Assembly (NCBI GenBank): GCA_910585455.1
Contig: CAJUEL010000010.1
Span: 1-64,000 of the forward strand
Direction: 5' to 3'
DNA from: an uncultured Eisenbergiella sp.
GTDB lineage: Bacteria > Bacillota > Clostridia > Lachnospirales > Lachnospiraceae
DNA length: 64,000 bases
The translations under genes and the position numbers were made by a program. The notes under the pieces are model-generated. The model searched no databases, had not been told where the DNA came from, and worked only from the letters and a program-made list of their open reading frames with translations. Position 1 is the first letter of the stretch. Each line of letters opens with the position of its first letter. Of the stretch, positions 44,262-52,488 are shown one piece after another.

Positions 44262-45317
44262 TCATAAAAGCCCGTAAAACGCATCCGGCTTTGCAGGCTC
44301 TAAAAATCTGCGTTCCTCTCCGTTTATGACCACCCTGCCCTTTGTCCGGGTGGTTCTGCCGATTATGGCGGCAAAAATCCCCTTCTGTTTCAGCGCCTCC
44401 AGCAGGACATCCCCGCGGTCAGTCAGACACAGCAGACTTCCGTTGGACAGCAGCTCATAGGGATTGCAGTCCAGCTCGTTGCAGATTTCCACCGTTTCCT
44501 GCCGGATCGGGATTCGTTTCAAATCTGCCTCCAGACCTGTTTTGGCGCATTCCGCCAACGTCCAAAGACCGCGGAATATGCCGCCCTCCGCCGCCGCGCA
44601 CAGCCCGCCCGGACAAAGCTCTTTGGCGATTGCCGCTTCCTCCTTTATGGATAAAAAACGGTCAAACCCTGCCGCCTCCTCAATCAGATCGGCAGGATAA
44701 CGGCTGCATAGCCGTTGCCTGTACCGGGATGCCAAAAGTGCGCTCCCCTCAAGCCCCGCCCACTTTGTCATGATGATCTGCTTAGACTGCCCTGTGTTTT
44801 CACTTCCGGACTGCCCGGCTGCCATTCTGCGCGCCTTTGTCCTCTCACAGGAGCTCTCTGCGGTTTGGGTCCATTCCTTTTCTCTTTCACCATCAAAAGC
44901 CGCTCCCACCGCCGTCGCGCTCACCAGCGGCTCCCTGACCGCCGGTAAAACGGAAGCCTTCACATCGGCGAGCGCGGCGCCCAGACTGCCTGCCGCCGCT
45001 TCCGCATCCTCCATAAGCCTGCGCAGCAGCCCTTCCTCCGCTTCCTGCGGGAGCAGAATGCGCAAAAGGATTCCCGACAGCGCCCATATGCCGCGCGCAG
45101 CCGCCTGATTCGCCGCCGCAAAAACCGCATATTTTCCACAATCCGCACCTGCATAAACAGTCTGGGATAACGCAGCCGCTATATGCGCTTTCTCATATGA
45201 GAAAATGGCGCAGTCTTCCCCGTAGTCTGCGCCACTATATATGCCATTTTGTTTACCGCTTTTCTTTTTTCGTATGGAACGATCATAAATATCGCCTGTC
45301 ACATTTCCAGGTCTCAT
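44262..45317 (-). CDS. PurM/HypE-like (AIR synthase-related) protein
   Basis: The 351-residue protein has the C-terminal signature of AIR synthase-related proteins: a conserved EGGIFRGLWTLAECAKTGL followed by LKRIPIRQETVEICNELDCN and LLSNGSLLCLTD. Earlier lies IIMTKWAGLEGSALLA. PurM/HypE/ThiL-type enzymes bind ATP and activate amides or phosphates; the substrate here is unknown. The middle (about 130-200) is Ala-rich and poorly conserved. GGAG 6 bases upstream sets the start at 45317. No hydrogenase or purine gene adjoins it. Confidence 0.75.
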   Translation of the reverse strand: MRPGNVTGDIYDRSIRKKKSGKQNGIYSGADYGEDCAIFSYEKAHIAAALSQTVYAGADCGKYAVFAAANQAAARGIWALSGILLRILLPQEAEEGLLRRLMEDAEAAAGSLGAALADVKASVLPAVREPLVSATAVGAAFDGEREKEWTQTAESSCERTKARRMAAGQSGSENTGQSKQIIMTKWAGLEGSALLASRYRQRLCSRYPADLIEEAAGFDRFLSIKEEAAIAKELCPGGLCAAAEGGIFRGLWTLAECAKTGLEADLKRIPIRQETVEICNELDCNPYELLSNGSLLCLTDRGDVLLEALKQKGIFAAIIGRTTRTKGRVVINGEERRFLEPAKPDAFYGLL

Positions 45318-45475
45318 AAAAATCTCCATTCGGGAGCATCCGGGCGCAGGGCGACATAAACCCGCCCGGGCAAATGCGCATCTGCCGCCGAAGCCGCCCA
45401 CATACCCCATTGCAAACGTAACAGTGCAGATGGGTCCGTACCGTTACCTATAAACAGCGATTCCGTCTGCCACAA

Positions 45476-47020
45476 TCAGTTGCCCGCTTCCGCGTCCGCA
45501 GCCGCCTGCGCTGCCGCTGCTGCCGCCGCCTGCGCTGCCGCAAGCTCGGCGAGCTGTTCCGGCGTCATAGCCGCCGCTTCCTGCGCCGCCTTGATATTGG
45601 CAATGGTTCCTTTGATAATTCCTGTATCATTGGTTTCGATCGCCGCTTGTATCTGGCTGCTGAAATTCGGATCGGACGTGGCGGTCCCCACCGTCACAGT
45701 CTGCGGGCTCATCTGATAATTACTGCTGTTGATTTGCTCCCGGCTCACCTCTACGCCGTTTTCCTTTACAACCTTCCACAGCTCAGCCCGATACCCGATG
45801 TGCGCCGCGCTGGTGTGGATATATCCTACCGGCTGAGACGGATCCGCTACAATCGTATCCCGTTCCGGCACCTTCTTTTCCAAAACCTTGCTTTCATAAA
45901 CCACAGTCCGTCCGGCATCCCGGCTCTCCACACCGTAAATATTAAAGGTGATACGCTTATCCTCCGTATACCCTTCAATATAAACCGGATGTTCGGTATT
46001 GTTGACAAACCGGAAATCCTTCCCTGCGGATTCCGCGATTGCCGCATCCGCCGAAGGATCCACATAATTGACAATCATGGAATGATTATGGCGTTCCGTC
46101 ACCTCCAGCTCCGCCTGCAAAACCGCATTATAGAGCGTTGTGGATACCTGACAGATACCGCCGCCGATGCTGTCCACCACCTTGCCGTTTAAATAAGAGC
46201 CCGCCATGAAATAACCGTTTTCCTGCGAAAAGGGCTTCACCGCGTCATATGTGGAAAAAGTATCCCCGGGGTATAGCGTCGTGCCATCGATCTTGGTACA
46301 GCCGTTCGTCACGTTTCCACTGCGGTCACGTCCGGACGAGACATAGCTGGTGGTGAAGCTTCCCAGCAGATCCTTCACCTGCAAAAGCTCCTCCGCCTTT
46401 CCCCGCGGCTCATCCACGATAATCGCCAGAACAATGCTTGCGTCCTCCCGGTTCCATTTCTGTGTCATGTATTCATAAATGTCGGAAGCGGAAGCCTGTT
46501 GATCCACCAGATAACCGGTCTGTCCTTCCTCCACCGCAAAATTGCCGTCCACCCGCTTAAGCTGCGCATCGATCGCTTCCACATTAAATTCCATGCAGCG
46601 CTCCTCCACGATGGATGCAATCGCCGAACGGTCAAAATCCAGCTGAATTTCGTAATTTTTCCCCCTGTGCTTTAAATCCTCCATCGCTTTATAGCGCGCG
46701 ACAATGTTCCCCTTTTTGCCAAGGGTTACCGCCTCTGTCAGGATCTCTTCATTGTCCCAGACGATTCCCAGCTCCGCTGCCGTCACCGAAACGCTGCCAT
46801 CCTGCGCCAGAAGCTCAATCTTCTTTTCTCCAAGCCCATCCACATAGCTTTGGATAGCCTGCGCCGCCTCATCCTTCGTCATGCCCGCCAGGTCAATGTC
46901 TCCCGCCCTGACTCCCTGCTCGATCCTGTCGTCCGGCGCCGCATACGCCTGCTGCCCGGAAAAAAGAATACAAAATCCTGCCGCCAGCGCTGCCGCCAGC
47001 ATGCCTTTTAACTTTTTCAT
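45476..47020 (-). CDS. VanW family secreted protein
   Basis: The 514-residue protein has a signal peptide (KKLKGMLAAALAAGFCILFS, cleavage likely after AYA near residue 27). A putative peptidoglycan-binding domain (PF12229-like) covers about 30-210. The VanW domain lies at about 225-360, with FTTSYVSSGRDRSGNVTNG, GDTFSTYDAVKPFSQENGY and GGGICQVSTTLYNAVL. A G5-like segment and an Ala-rich tail follow. VanW proteins are cell-wall associated; the molecular role is not settled. A 34-residue membrane-peptide gene lies directly upstream. Confidence 0.9.
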   Translation of the reverse strand: MKKLKGMLAAALAAGFCILFSGQQAYAAPDDRIEQGVRAGDIDLAGMTKDEAAQAIQSYVDGLGEKKIELLAQDGSVSVTAAELGIVWDNEEILTEAVTLGKKGNIVARYKAMEDLKHRGKNYEIQLDFDRSAIASIVEERCMEFNVEAIDAQLKRVDGNFAVEEGQTGYLVDQQASASDIYEYMTQKWNREDASIVLAIIVDEPRGKAEELLQVKDLLGSFTTSYVSSGRDRSGNVTNGCTKIDGTTLYPGDTFSTYDAVKPFSQENGYFMAGSYLNGKVVDSIGGGICQVSTTLYNAVLQAELEVTERHNHSMIVNYVDPSADAAIAESAGKDFRFVNNTEHPVYIEGYTEDKRITFNIYGVESRDAGRTVVYESKVLEKKVPERDTIVADPSQPVGYIHTSAAHIGYRAELWKVVKENGVEVSREQINSSNYQMSPQTVTVGTATSDPNFSSQIQAAIETNDTGIIKGTIANIKAAQEAAAMTPEQLAELAAAQAAAAAAAQAAADAEAGN

Positions 47021-47055
47021 GCTCTGTCTCTCCCTGCCTGATTTGCCATATGAAG

Positions 47056-47160
47056 TTATAAAAAGGATACCACCACCGGCACGATCATCGCCAATACGAG
47101 GATGATGATGATTACCGATGAGATTATCTTTTGCGTTTTCTTATTACCCCAGCCAAACAT
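47056..47160 (-). CDS. 34-residue single-pass membrane protein
   Basis: The ATG at 47160 has AAAGGAG 5 bases upstream, a very good ribosome site. The product starts MFGWGNKKTQKIISS and continues as one hydrophobic helix of Ile/Val/Leu ending VVVSFL. It is a typical bacterial small membrane protein, 35 bp upstream of vanW-like and probably co-transcribed. Function unknown. Confidence 0.65.
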   Translation of the reverse strand: MFGWGNKKTQKIISSVIIIILVLAMIVPVVVSFL

Positions 47161-47216
47161 GGTTTCTCCTTTCGGATTCAATGATGGTTTTTCGCCGTTG
47201 CCTCTTTGTTTCCTCA

Positions 47217-47268
47217 CAAAATGATTTTGTTACAGCTCAGACAAGCTCTGAACCGTAAGATCATTTTT
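47217..47268. repeat. GTTAC-type hairpin in the divergent region
   Basis: AAATGAT...GTTAC...TCAGA pairs with TCTGA...GTAAG...ATCATTTTT around a five-base loop. The inner part matches the GTTAC-TCAGA arrangement of the palindromic family. The rest of 47161-47487 holds the promoter below and no gene. Confidence 0.5.
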
Positions 47269-47414
47269 CTATTATAATGCAGTTTGATTTGTTTTGCAAT
47301 ATTCCATATGCCGTGAAAAGTGAAACCTTCAATCGTCAAGTTACCATTCACGCTGCCTCCGAATGCGGACTACCGGCGACACCATGAATAATAACATCGC
47401 AAAGAAGCCGTTAG

Positions 47415-47443
47415 TTGCATTTTGCGGGCAAAACGGATATACT
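47415..47443 (+). promoter_or_regulatory. Sigma-A type promoter of the AAA/PD-(D/E)XK gene
   Basis: TTGCAT (47415-47420) and TATACT (47438-47443) are separated by 17 bp and lie 45 bp upstream of the start codon at 47488. Confidence 0.65.
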
Positions 47444-47487
47444 TAAGATAATAAAGCCGGACACAGGGAGCAAAAGGAGGGGTATCT

Positions 47488-49167
47488 ATGGGAAGAGCGT
47501 TAGGCGTCGGACATCAGGATTTTGAGAGAGTCCGGATGACCAATAACTTCTATATTGATAAAACGGAATTCATCAGGGAATGGTGGGAGTCCAACGATAT
47601 GGTGACTCTGATCACGCGTCCCAGAAGGTTCGGAAAAACGCTGAACATGAGCATGCTGGAAAATTTCTTTTCTGTCAAATACGCAGGCAGGTCGGATTTG
47701 TTTACAGGGCTGCGCATATGGGAAGATGAAGCATACAGAATGCTGCAGGGAACCTATCCGGTCCTTTTTCTGAGCTTTGCAGGGATTAAGGAGCGCACCT
47801 TCGCCGACGCGCGGGAAAACATGTGCCGCATCATTGAGGAGCAGTATAACCAGCACGACTTTCTGCTCAAACAGAATTTGCTGAACGATAAGGAACGGGA
47901 TTTTTATCAGGAGGTCACCGCCCGGATGTCAGACAGCACCGCGTCTGTGGCCCTGCGCTCCCTGATGGATTTTCTTTACAGATATTATGGAAAAAAGGTG
48001 CTCATCTTCCTGGACGAATACGATACGCCCATGCAGGAAGCTTATACGCACGGTTATTGGGAAGAGATGGTCGCTTTCATCAAAAGCCTATTCAATTACA
48101 CCTTTCAGACAAACCCCTGGCTGGAGCGCGCCTTCATGACCGGCATTACGCAAATCAGCAACGAATCCATCCTTTCGGATTTGAATAATTTAAAGATAAT
48201 CACCGCAACATCTGAAAAATATGCCAGCTGTTTCGGTTTTACGGAAAATGAGGTTTTTGCCGCTCTGGAAGAATATGGATTGTCCGACAGAAAAAAAGAA
48301 GTGAAGGAATGGTATGACGGCTTTACCTTCGGAAACTATACTGATATTTATAATCCATGGTCCATTCTGAATTACCTGGGAAAAAAAGAAGTTGGCACCT
48401 ACTGGGCAAATACCAGCTCTAACGGTCTTGTCAACAAGCTGATTCAGGAGGGGAGCGCGGACATCAAAATGGCGATGGAAAAGCTGCTGCGGGGAGACTC
48501 CTTCCATACCTGGCTGGACGAACAGATCGTATTCAGCCAGCTGGAGTACAATGACGAGGCTGTGTGGAGCCTGCTTTTGGCGAGCGGCTATTTAAAGATT
48601 GTGCACTGCGAATTTGATCCTGCCTGCCGGAAGCTGCAATATTGTTTAAAACTGACCAATCTGGAAATACAGGTGATGTTCGGGCACATGATCTCACAAT
48701 GGTTCGGAAATTACCGCCACGCCAACAACGCTTTCCTGCGAGCGCTTCTGGAAGGCGATGTAAAAGAAATGAACGCATATATGAACCGGATCGCCATGCA
48801 GACATTCAGCTATTTTGACACGGGCAAATCCCCCTCTACAGAAGCGCCCGAACGGTTCTATCACGGCTTTGTGCTGGGCATGATGGTGGAGCTTTCCGGC
48901 CGGTATACCCTGACCTCCAACCGGGAAAGCGGCTTTGGAAGATATGACGTAATGCTGGAGCCGAAAAATCAACAGGATCCGGCATTCATACTGGAATTCA
49001 AGGTACAGGACACAGAAGAAAAGGAGCTGTCTGATACGGTGCAGGCCGCGCTGCGCCAGATCGAGGAGAAGCGCTATCAGGCCTCCCTCACGGCGAAGGG
49101 CTTTTCGGAAGAACAAATCCACAAATATGGCTTCGCCTTCTACGGAAAACAGGTATTGATTGGCTAA
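47488..49167 (+). CDS. AAA-ATPase-like / PD-(D/E)XK nuclease family protein
   Basis: The 559-residue protein begins with the family hallmark NNFYIDKTEFIREWW, then the P-loop TRPRRFGKTLNMSML (about residue 43-57) and Walker B VLIFLDEYDTPMQEAY. The conserved EWYDGFTFGNYTDIYNPWSI follows. The C-terminus has SNRESGFGRYDVML and ILEFKV, the Asp and E-x-K of PDDEXK_9. These multi-copy proteins are of unknown function and vary widely between strains. AAAGGAGGGG precedes the ATG. It has its own promoter and stands alone, convergent to the DnaQ-like gene. Confidence 0.88.
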   Translation: MGRALGVGHQDFERVRMTNNFYIDKTEFIREWWESNDMVTLITRPRRFGKTLNMSMLENFFSVKYAGRSDLFTGLRIWEDEAYRMLQGTYPVLFLSFAGIKERTFADARENMCRIIEEQYNQHDFLLKQNLLNDKERDFYQEVTARMSDSTASVALRSLMDFLYRYYGKKVLIFLDEYDTPMQEAYTHGYWEEMVAFIKSLFNYTFQTNPWLERAFMTGITQISNESILSDLNNLKIITATSEKYASCFGFTENEVFAALEEYGLSDRKKEVKEWYDGFTFGNYTDIYNPWSILNYLGKKEVGTYWANTSSNGLVNKLIQEGSADIKMAMEKLLRGDSFHTWLDEQIVFSQLEYNDEAVWSLLLASGYLKIVHCEFDPACRKLQYCLKLTNLEIQVMFGHMISQWFGNYRHANNAFLRALLEGDVKEMNAYMNRIAMQTFSYFDTGKSPSTEAPERFYHGFVLGMMVELSGRYTLTSNRESGFGRYDVMLEPKNQQDPAFILEFKVQDTEEKELSDTVQAALRQIEEKRYQASLTAKGFSEEQIHKYGFAFYGKQVLIG

Positions 49168-49184
49168 ACGCATCCTGGCCAATT

Positions 49185-49901
49185 TCACACCGAACGCCCG
49201 TATGCCGCCAGAATTTTATCGATCTGGCGGCTGGCTTCATTTTTGGTCAGCATGCCGATCTCATAATCCGGCGTGATCTGATGCTGGGCAAGCAGCCGCT
49301 CCAGCCGCTCCTTCTGCGCGGGCGTCGCGGGTCCCTCCCGCTTCACCTGATACACAAGGGGCGTCGGCAAAAAATCCCTGTCATGTTGTTCCCCAAATTC
49401 CTCCCGCAATTTCTGATACAGAAAATGGGTTGCTTTTGCATCCCCCAGCGCCCGGTGCGCCTGTATTTCGATGCCGTAATGCACGCACAGATCGCCCAGC
49501 CTTTTGCTGGGAAGCCCGGTCAGAAATTTCCGGGCAAGCCTGAGCGTGTCGATGCCTTCCCGCGCAAAGGGCTGCTTTTCATTGACCGCCGCCCTTTTTA
49601 AAAAGGAATAATCGAACAATATCCGATGTCCCACAAGAGGCAGCCCCTGTGCAAATTCCAGAAATTGGGGTAGTACCTCCTTCATGACCGGCGCGCCCTG
49701 CAGATCCGCCTCCCGGATTCCCGTCAGCGAAACAACCCGTTCCGGAAGCGCCCTGCCCGGATGCACAAACGTTTCAAACACGTCCACAATCCGGTCCTCC
49801 CGCACCTTCACCGCGCCGATCTCTATGATTTTATCCAGCTTTGGGCTTAAGCCTGTGGTTTCCAGATCCACGCACAGGTAGTTCCTGATCGCATTCTGCA
49901 T
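49185..49901 (-). CDS. DnaQ-like 3'-5' exonuclease
   Basis: The 238-residue protein is a DEDDh exonuclease: motif I CVDLETTGLSPKLDKIIEIG, motif II GHRILFDYSFLKRAAV, motif III AHRALGDAKATHFLYQKL. It may proofread replication or trim DNA/RNA ends, but it is not fused to a polymerase. The last 55 residues (TPAQKERLERLLAQHQITPD) form an extra helical domain seen in clostridial relatives. It ends 1 bp before nth on the same strand, implying co-transcription. Confidence 0.88.
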   Translation of the reverse strand: MQNAIRNYLCVDLETTGLSPKLDKIIEIGAVKVREDRIVDVFETFVHPGRALPERVVSLTGIREADLQGAPVMKEVLPQFLEFAQGLPLVGHRILFDYSFLKRAAVNEKQPFAREGIDTLRLARKFLTGLPSKRLGDLCVHYGIEIQAHRALGDAKATHFLYQKLREEFGEQHDRDFLPTPLVYQVKREGPATPAQKERLERLLAQHQITPDYEIGMLTKNEASRQIDKILAAYGRSV

Positions 49902-49902
49902 T

Positions 49903-50550
49903 TTATTTTTCTTCCTGCCTTCCCTTTTCCTGATACGCCTTGCATTGGGCGGTCAGAAAGCATTCGCTACACTTCGGCGTAGGGGCCTTGCATATCTGCC
50001 GTCCCAGCGTGATGATCTGAATGTTATACAAAATCCAGTGATCCTTCGGCAGCACCTCCATCAGCTCCATTTCCACCTTGACCGGATCATCCTCCTTCGT
50101 CAGCCCCAGCTTCTTGGAAATCCGCTTCACATGAGTATCCACCACCACGCTCGGCTCATGGTAAATATTCCCCCGGATCACATTGGCGGTCTTGCGCCCC
50201 ACTCCCGCAAGGCTGGTCAAATCCTCCAAAGAGGAGGGCACCTCACCGCCGAATTTATCCACCAGGTCCCGACAACAGGCGATGATATTTTTTGCTTTGT
50301 TATGGTAAAAGCCGGTGGGGCGGATGTCCTGCTCCAGCTCCTCCAGATCCGCTTCGGCAAAAGCCTGCACCGACGGATATTTCACAAAAAGCTCCTTCGT
50401 CACAATGTTCACCCTGGCGTCCGTGCACTGGGCGCTCAATATCGTAGAAATGAGAAGCTGCCACGCGTTTTCATGATTCAGATAACAAATGTACTCCGTT
50501 CCGTAATGCTCATCCAGCAAATCCAGAATCTCTTTTGTATGTGCATCCAT
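49903..50550 (-). CDS. nth: Endonuclease III
   Basis: The 215-residue base-excision glycosylase/AP lyase removes oxidised pyrimidines. It shows the helix-hairpin-helix LTSLAGVGRKTANVI with catalytic Lys, the catalytic Asp in VVVDTHVKRIS and the 4Fe-4S cluster spacing C-x6-C-x2-C-x5-C near the C-terminus. Length is standard. It stands just upstream of the DnaQ-like gene. Confidence 0.96.
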   Translation of the reverse strand: MDAHTKEILDLLDEHYGTEYICYLNHENAWQLLISTILSAQCTDARVNIVTKELFVKYPSVQAFAEADLEELEQDIRPTGFYHNKAKNIIACCRDLVDKFGGEVPSSLEDLTSLAGVGRKTANVIRGNIYHEPSVVVDTHVKRISKKLGLTKEDDPVKVEMELMEVLPKDHWILYNIQIITLGRQICKAPTPKCSECFLTAQCKAYQEKGRQEEK

Positions 50551-50675
50551 CCTGTCCTGCTCCTTTCCTGCTCCAGCACTGTCAGCCTTTTACAGGCTGT
50601 AACTGTTCTCCATTTCCCTGCTTCAACTTCTACATCGAAGCCGGTTCCCACCAGCTGTAACTGCTTTCTTTCCCG

Positions 50676-52436
50676 CTACGGCTCCTGCGGCGAAAACGCT
50701 TCCCATGCAATCTCCACCGTCCGCGCGTCATGCGTCAGCGGATCCCTCATCCGGTAATCGAACAAAACCGCCGTCTGTTTTTGGCCCATCGCTTCCGAAA
50801 ACACCTCCACATGGGTCATGCGCTGCAGCTGCTTCGCGCTGTAGCCTGCATAATCCGGAAGATACCTGCGCGTTTCCTCCTCTTTCCGGTAAAAAGCCGC
50901 AAGCTTCTCCTGCCAGCCCGACCGGTCGGGCGCAAAATCCGGACGGCTCTTCAAATTTTCCCGCAGATACATATCATATAAAAGCAGCTCCCGATACAAT
51001 CTCTCCTGCTCCGGAGCCTGCCGGACCGCAAAGTCCAGAAGCACCTGATAGCGATACGCGCGGGAAGGGCTGTTGACAAAATATCCCTTTTCCTCATAAA
51101 AATCCGCCAACGCGCAAAACATGGCAAAGGGCGTCGCAAAGCGCTTCTCCAGCGCCGGCAGAACATGGGAAAACTGGCCGCTGTTGTAAAAAAGCTCCAC
51201 CATTTCCTCCACGCGCTTTAATAGAATCACATCCTCATAGGACAGCCATTTCGTAAACAGGACCTCATAGGGCGGCTCCTGCGTGCTGGCGATGCCGTAG
51301 CTTTCCGCCATTTTTTCCATATGAGAGCCCTTTAGCACCTTTAAAAAGCCCAGCTGCAGCTGATGCGGGCGCATGGCGTAAACATCGTTAAACGACCTTT
51401 GGAAGCTCTCCAGATCCTCGTAAGGCAATCCGGCGATCAAATCCAGATGCACATGAATATTGTGCCCGGCATGGATGACCTCCACCGCATGGCGCAGTCT
51501 GTCCATATCCGCGTACCGCCGGATCTCACGCAGCGTATCCGGATTGGTGGACTGCACCCCGATTTCCAGCTGCACAAGCCCCGGCCGCATCCGGGACAGC
51601 AGCAAAAGCTCCTCTTCGTCCAGCAGATCCGCCGCGATCTCAAAGTGAAAATTTGTGACACCGTTGTCATGCTCCAATAGATAACGCCAGATCGCCTTCG
51701 CGTGTCCGTGATTGCAGTTGAAGGTTCTGTCGATGAATTTCACCTGAGGCGCCTTCTCCTTAAGGAAAAAGGACAACTCCCGCTCAACCAGCGAAATGTC
51801 CCGCAGCCGTACCCTTTTATCAATGGAAGACAAACAATAGCTGCATAAAAAGGGGCAGCCCCGGCTGGATTCATAATAGAGAATCCGGTTTTCAAACGCC
51901 TTCAGATCTCCATAGAAAAAGGGCAGGCGGCTGATGTCGGTCAGCTCCCGCCGCCCGGTTTCCACGATTTCTCCGGTCATGGGATGGCAAAACACCAGCC
52001 CCGGGATGTTTTGAAGCTCCGGATGCTTTTCCACACCTTCCAGATAGGCCCGAAAAAGCGCATAGCAGGTCGCTTCCCCTTCCCCGACCATCACGCCTGT
52101 CAGCGCAGGATTCGATTCCAAAACCTCCCGCGCGTTGTAGGAAACCTCCGGACCTCCCGCCCAGACGGGCACACCGGGAAGAAGCTGACGCAGGTTGGCC
52201 GCAAGCCTGCGCACCATGCTCCAGTTCCAGATATAACAGGAAAAGGCGACCACATCCGGCGACCTTTGATAAAGGTCCGCCAAAATGCCGCTCTCCTGCT
52301 GGTTGATCGTGTATTCCACCGGCTCTATCCCTGCTGCCGCCCTCTCATCCTGCATGACAGCGAAGGAACGCAGACTGTAAATCGCCGGATTGGAATGAAT
52401 ATATTTTGCATTCAACGCCACAAGTAAAAGCTTCAT
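50676..52436 (-). CDS. B12-binding radical SAM protein with DUF4080 domain
   Basis: The 586-residue protein has an N-terminal cobalamin-binding-like domain (about 1-130, VVAFSCYIWNWSMV and VWAGGPEVSYN). The radical SAM domain has its cluster motif in SSRGCPFLCSYCLSS (near 190-204). A C-terminal DUF4080 region begins near 400. The reaction is unknown; the B12 domain lacks an obvious DxHxxG motif, so cobalamin binding may be base-off. A 125-bp gap separates it from nth. Confidence 0.88.
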   Translation of the reverse strand: MKLLLVALNAKYIHSNPAIYSLRSFAVMQDERAAAGIEPVEYTINQQESGILADLYQRSPDVVAFSCYIWNWSMVRRLAANLRQLLPGVPVWAGGPEVSYNAREVLESNPALTGVMVGEGEATCYALFRAYLEGVEKHPELQNIPGLVFCHPMTGEIVETGRRELTDISRLPFFYGDLKAFENRILYYESSRGCPFLCSYCLSSIDKRVRLRDISLVERELSFFLKEKAPQVKFIDRTFNCNHGHAKAIWRYLLEHDNGVTNFHFEIAADLLDEEELLLLSRMRPGLVQLEIGVQSTNPDTLREIRRYADMDRLRHAVEVIHAGHNIHVHLDLIAGLPYEDLESFQRSFNDVYAMRPHQLQLGFLKVLKGSHMEKMAESYGIASTQEPPYEVLFTKWLSYEDVILLKRVEEMVELFYNSGQFSHVLPALEKRFATPFAMFCALADFYEEKGYFVNSPSRAYRYQVLLDFAVRQAPEQERLYRELLLYDMYLRENLKSRPDFAPDRSGWQEKLAAFYRKEEETRRYLPDYAGYSAKQLQRMTHVEVFSEAMGQKQTAVLFDYRMRDPLTHDARTVEIAWEAFSPQEP

Positions 52437-52488
52437 GATTTTCCTTTCGCAAAAGCCCGCATCTTGCTCCCCCTGGCTTCCCGGTCAT

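Noticed and set aside
44342..45108. Long plus-strand open frames over the PurM-like gene
   Set aside because: They are low-complexity shadows of a GC-rich gene with clear motifs on the minus strand.
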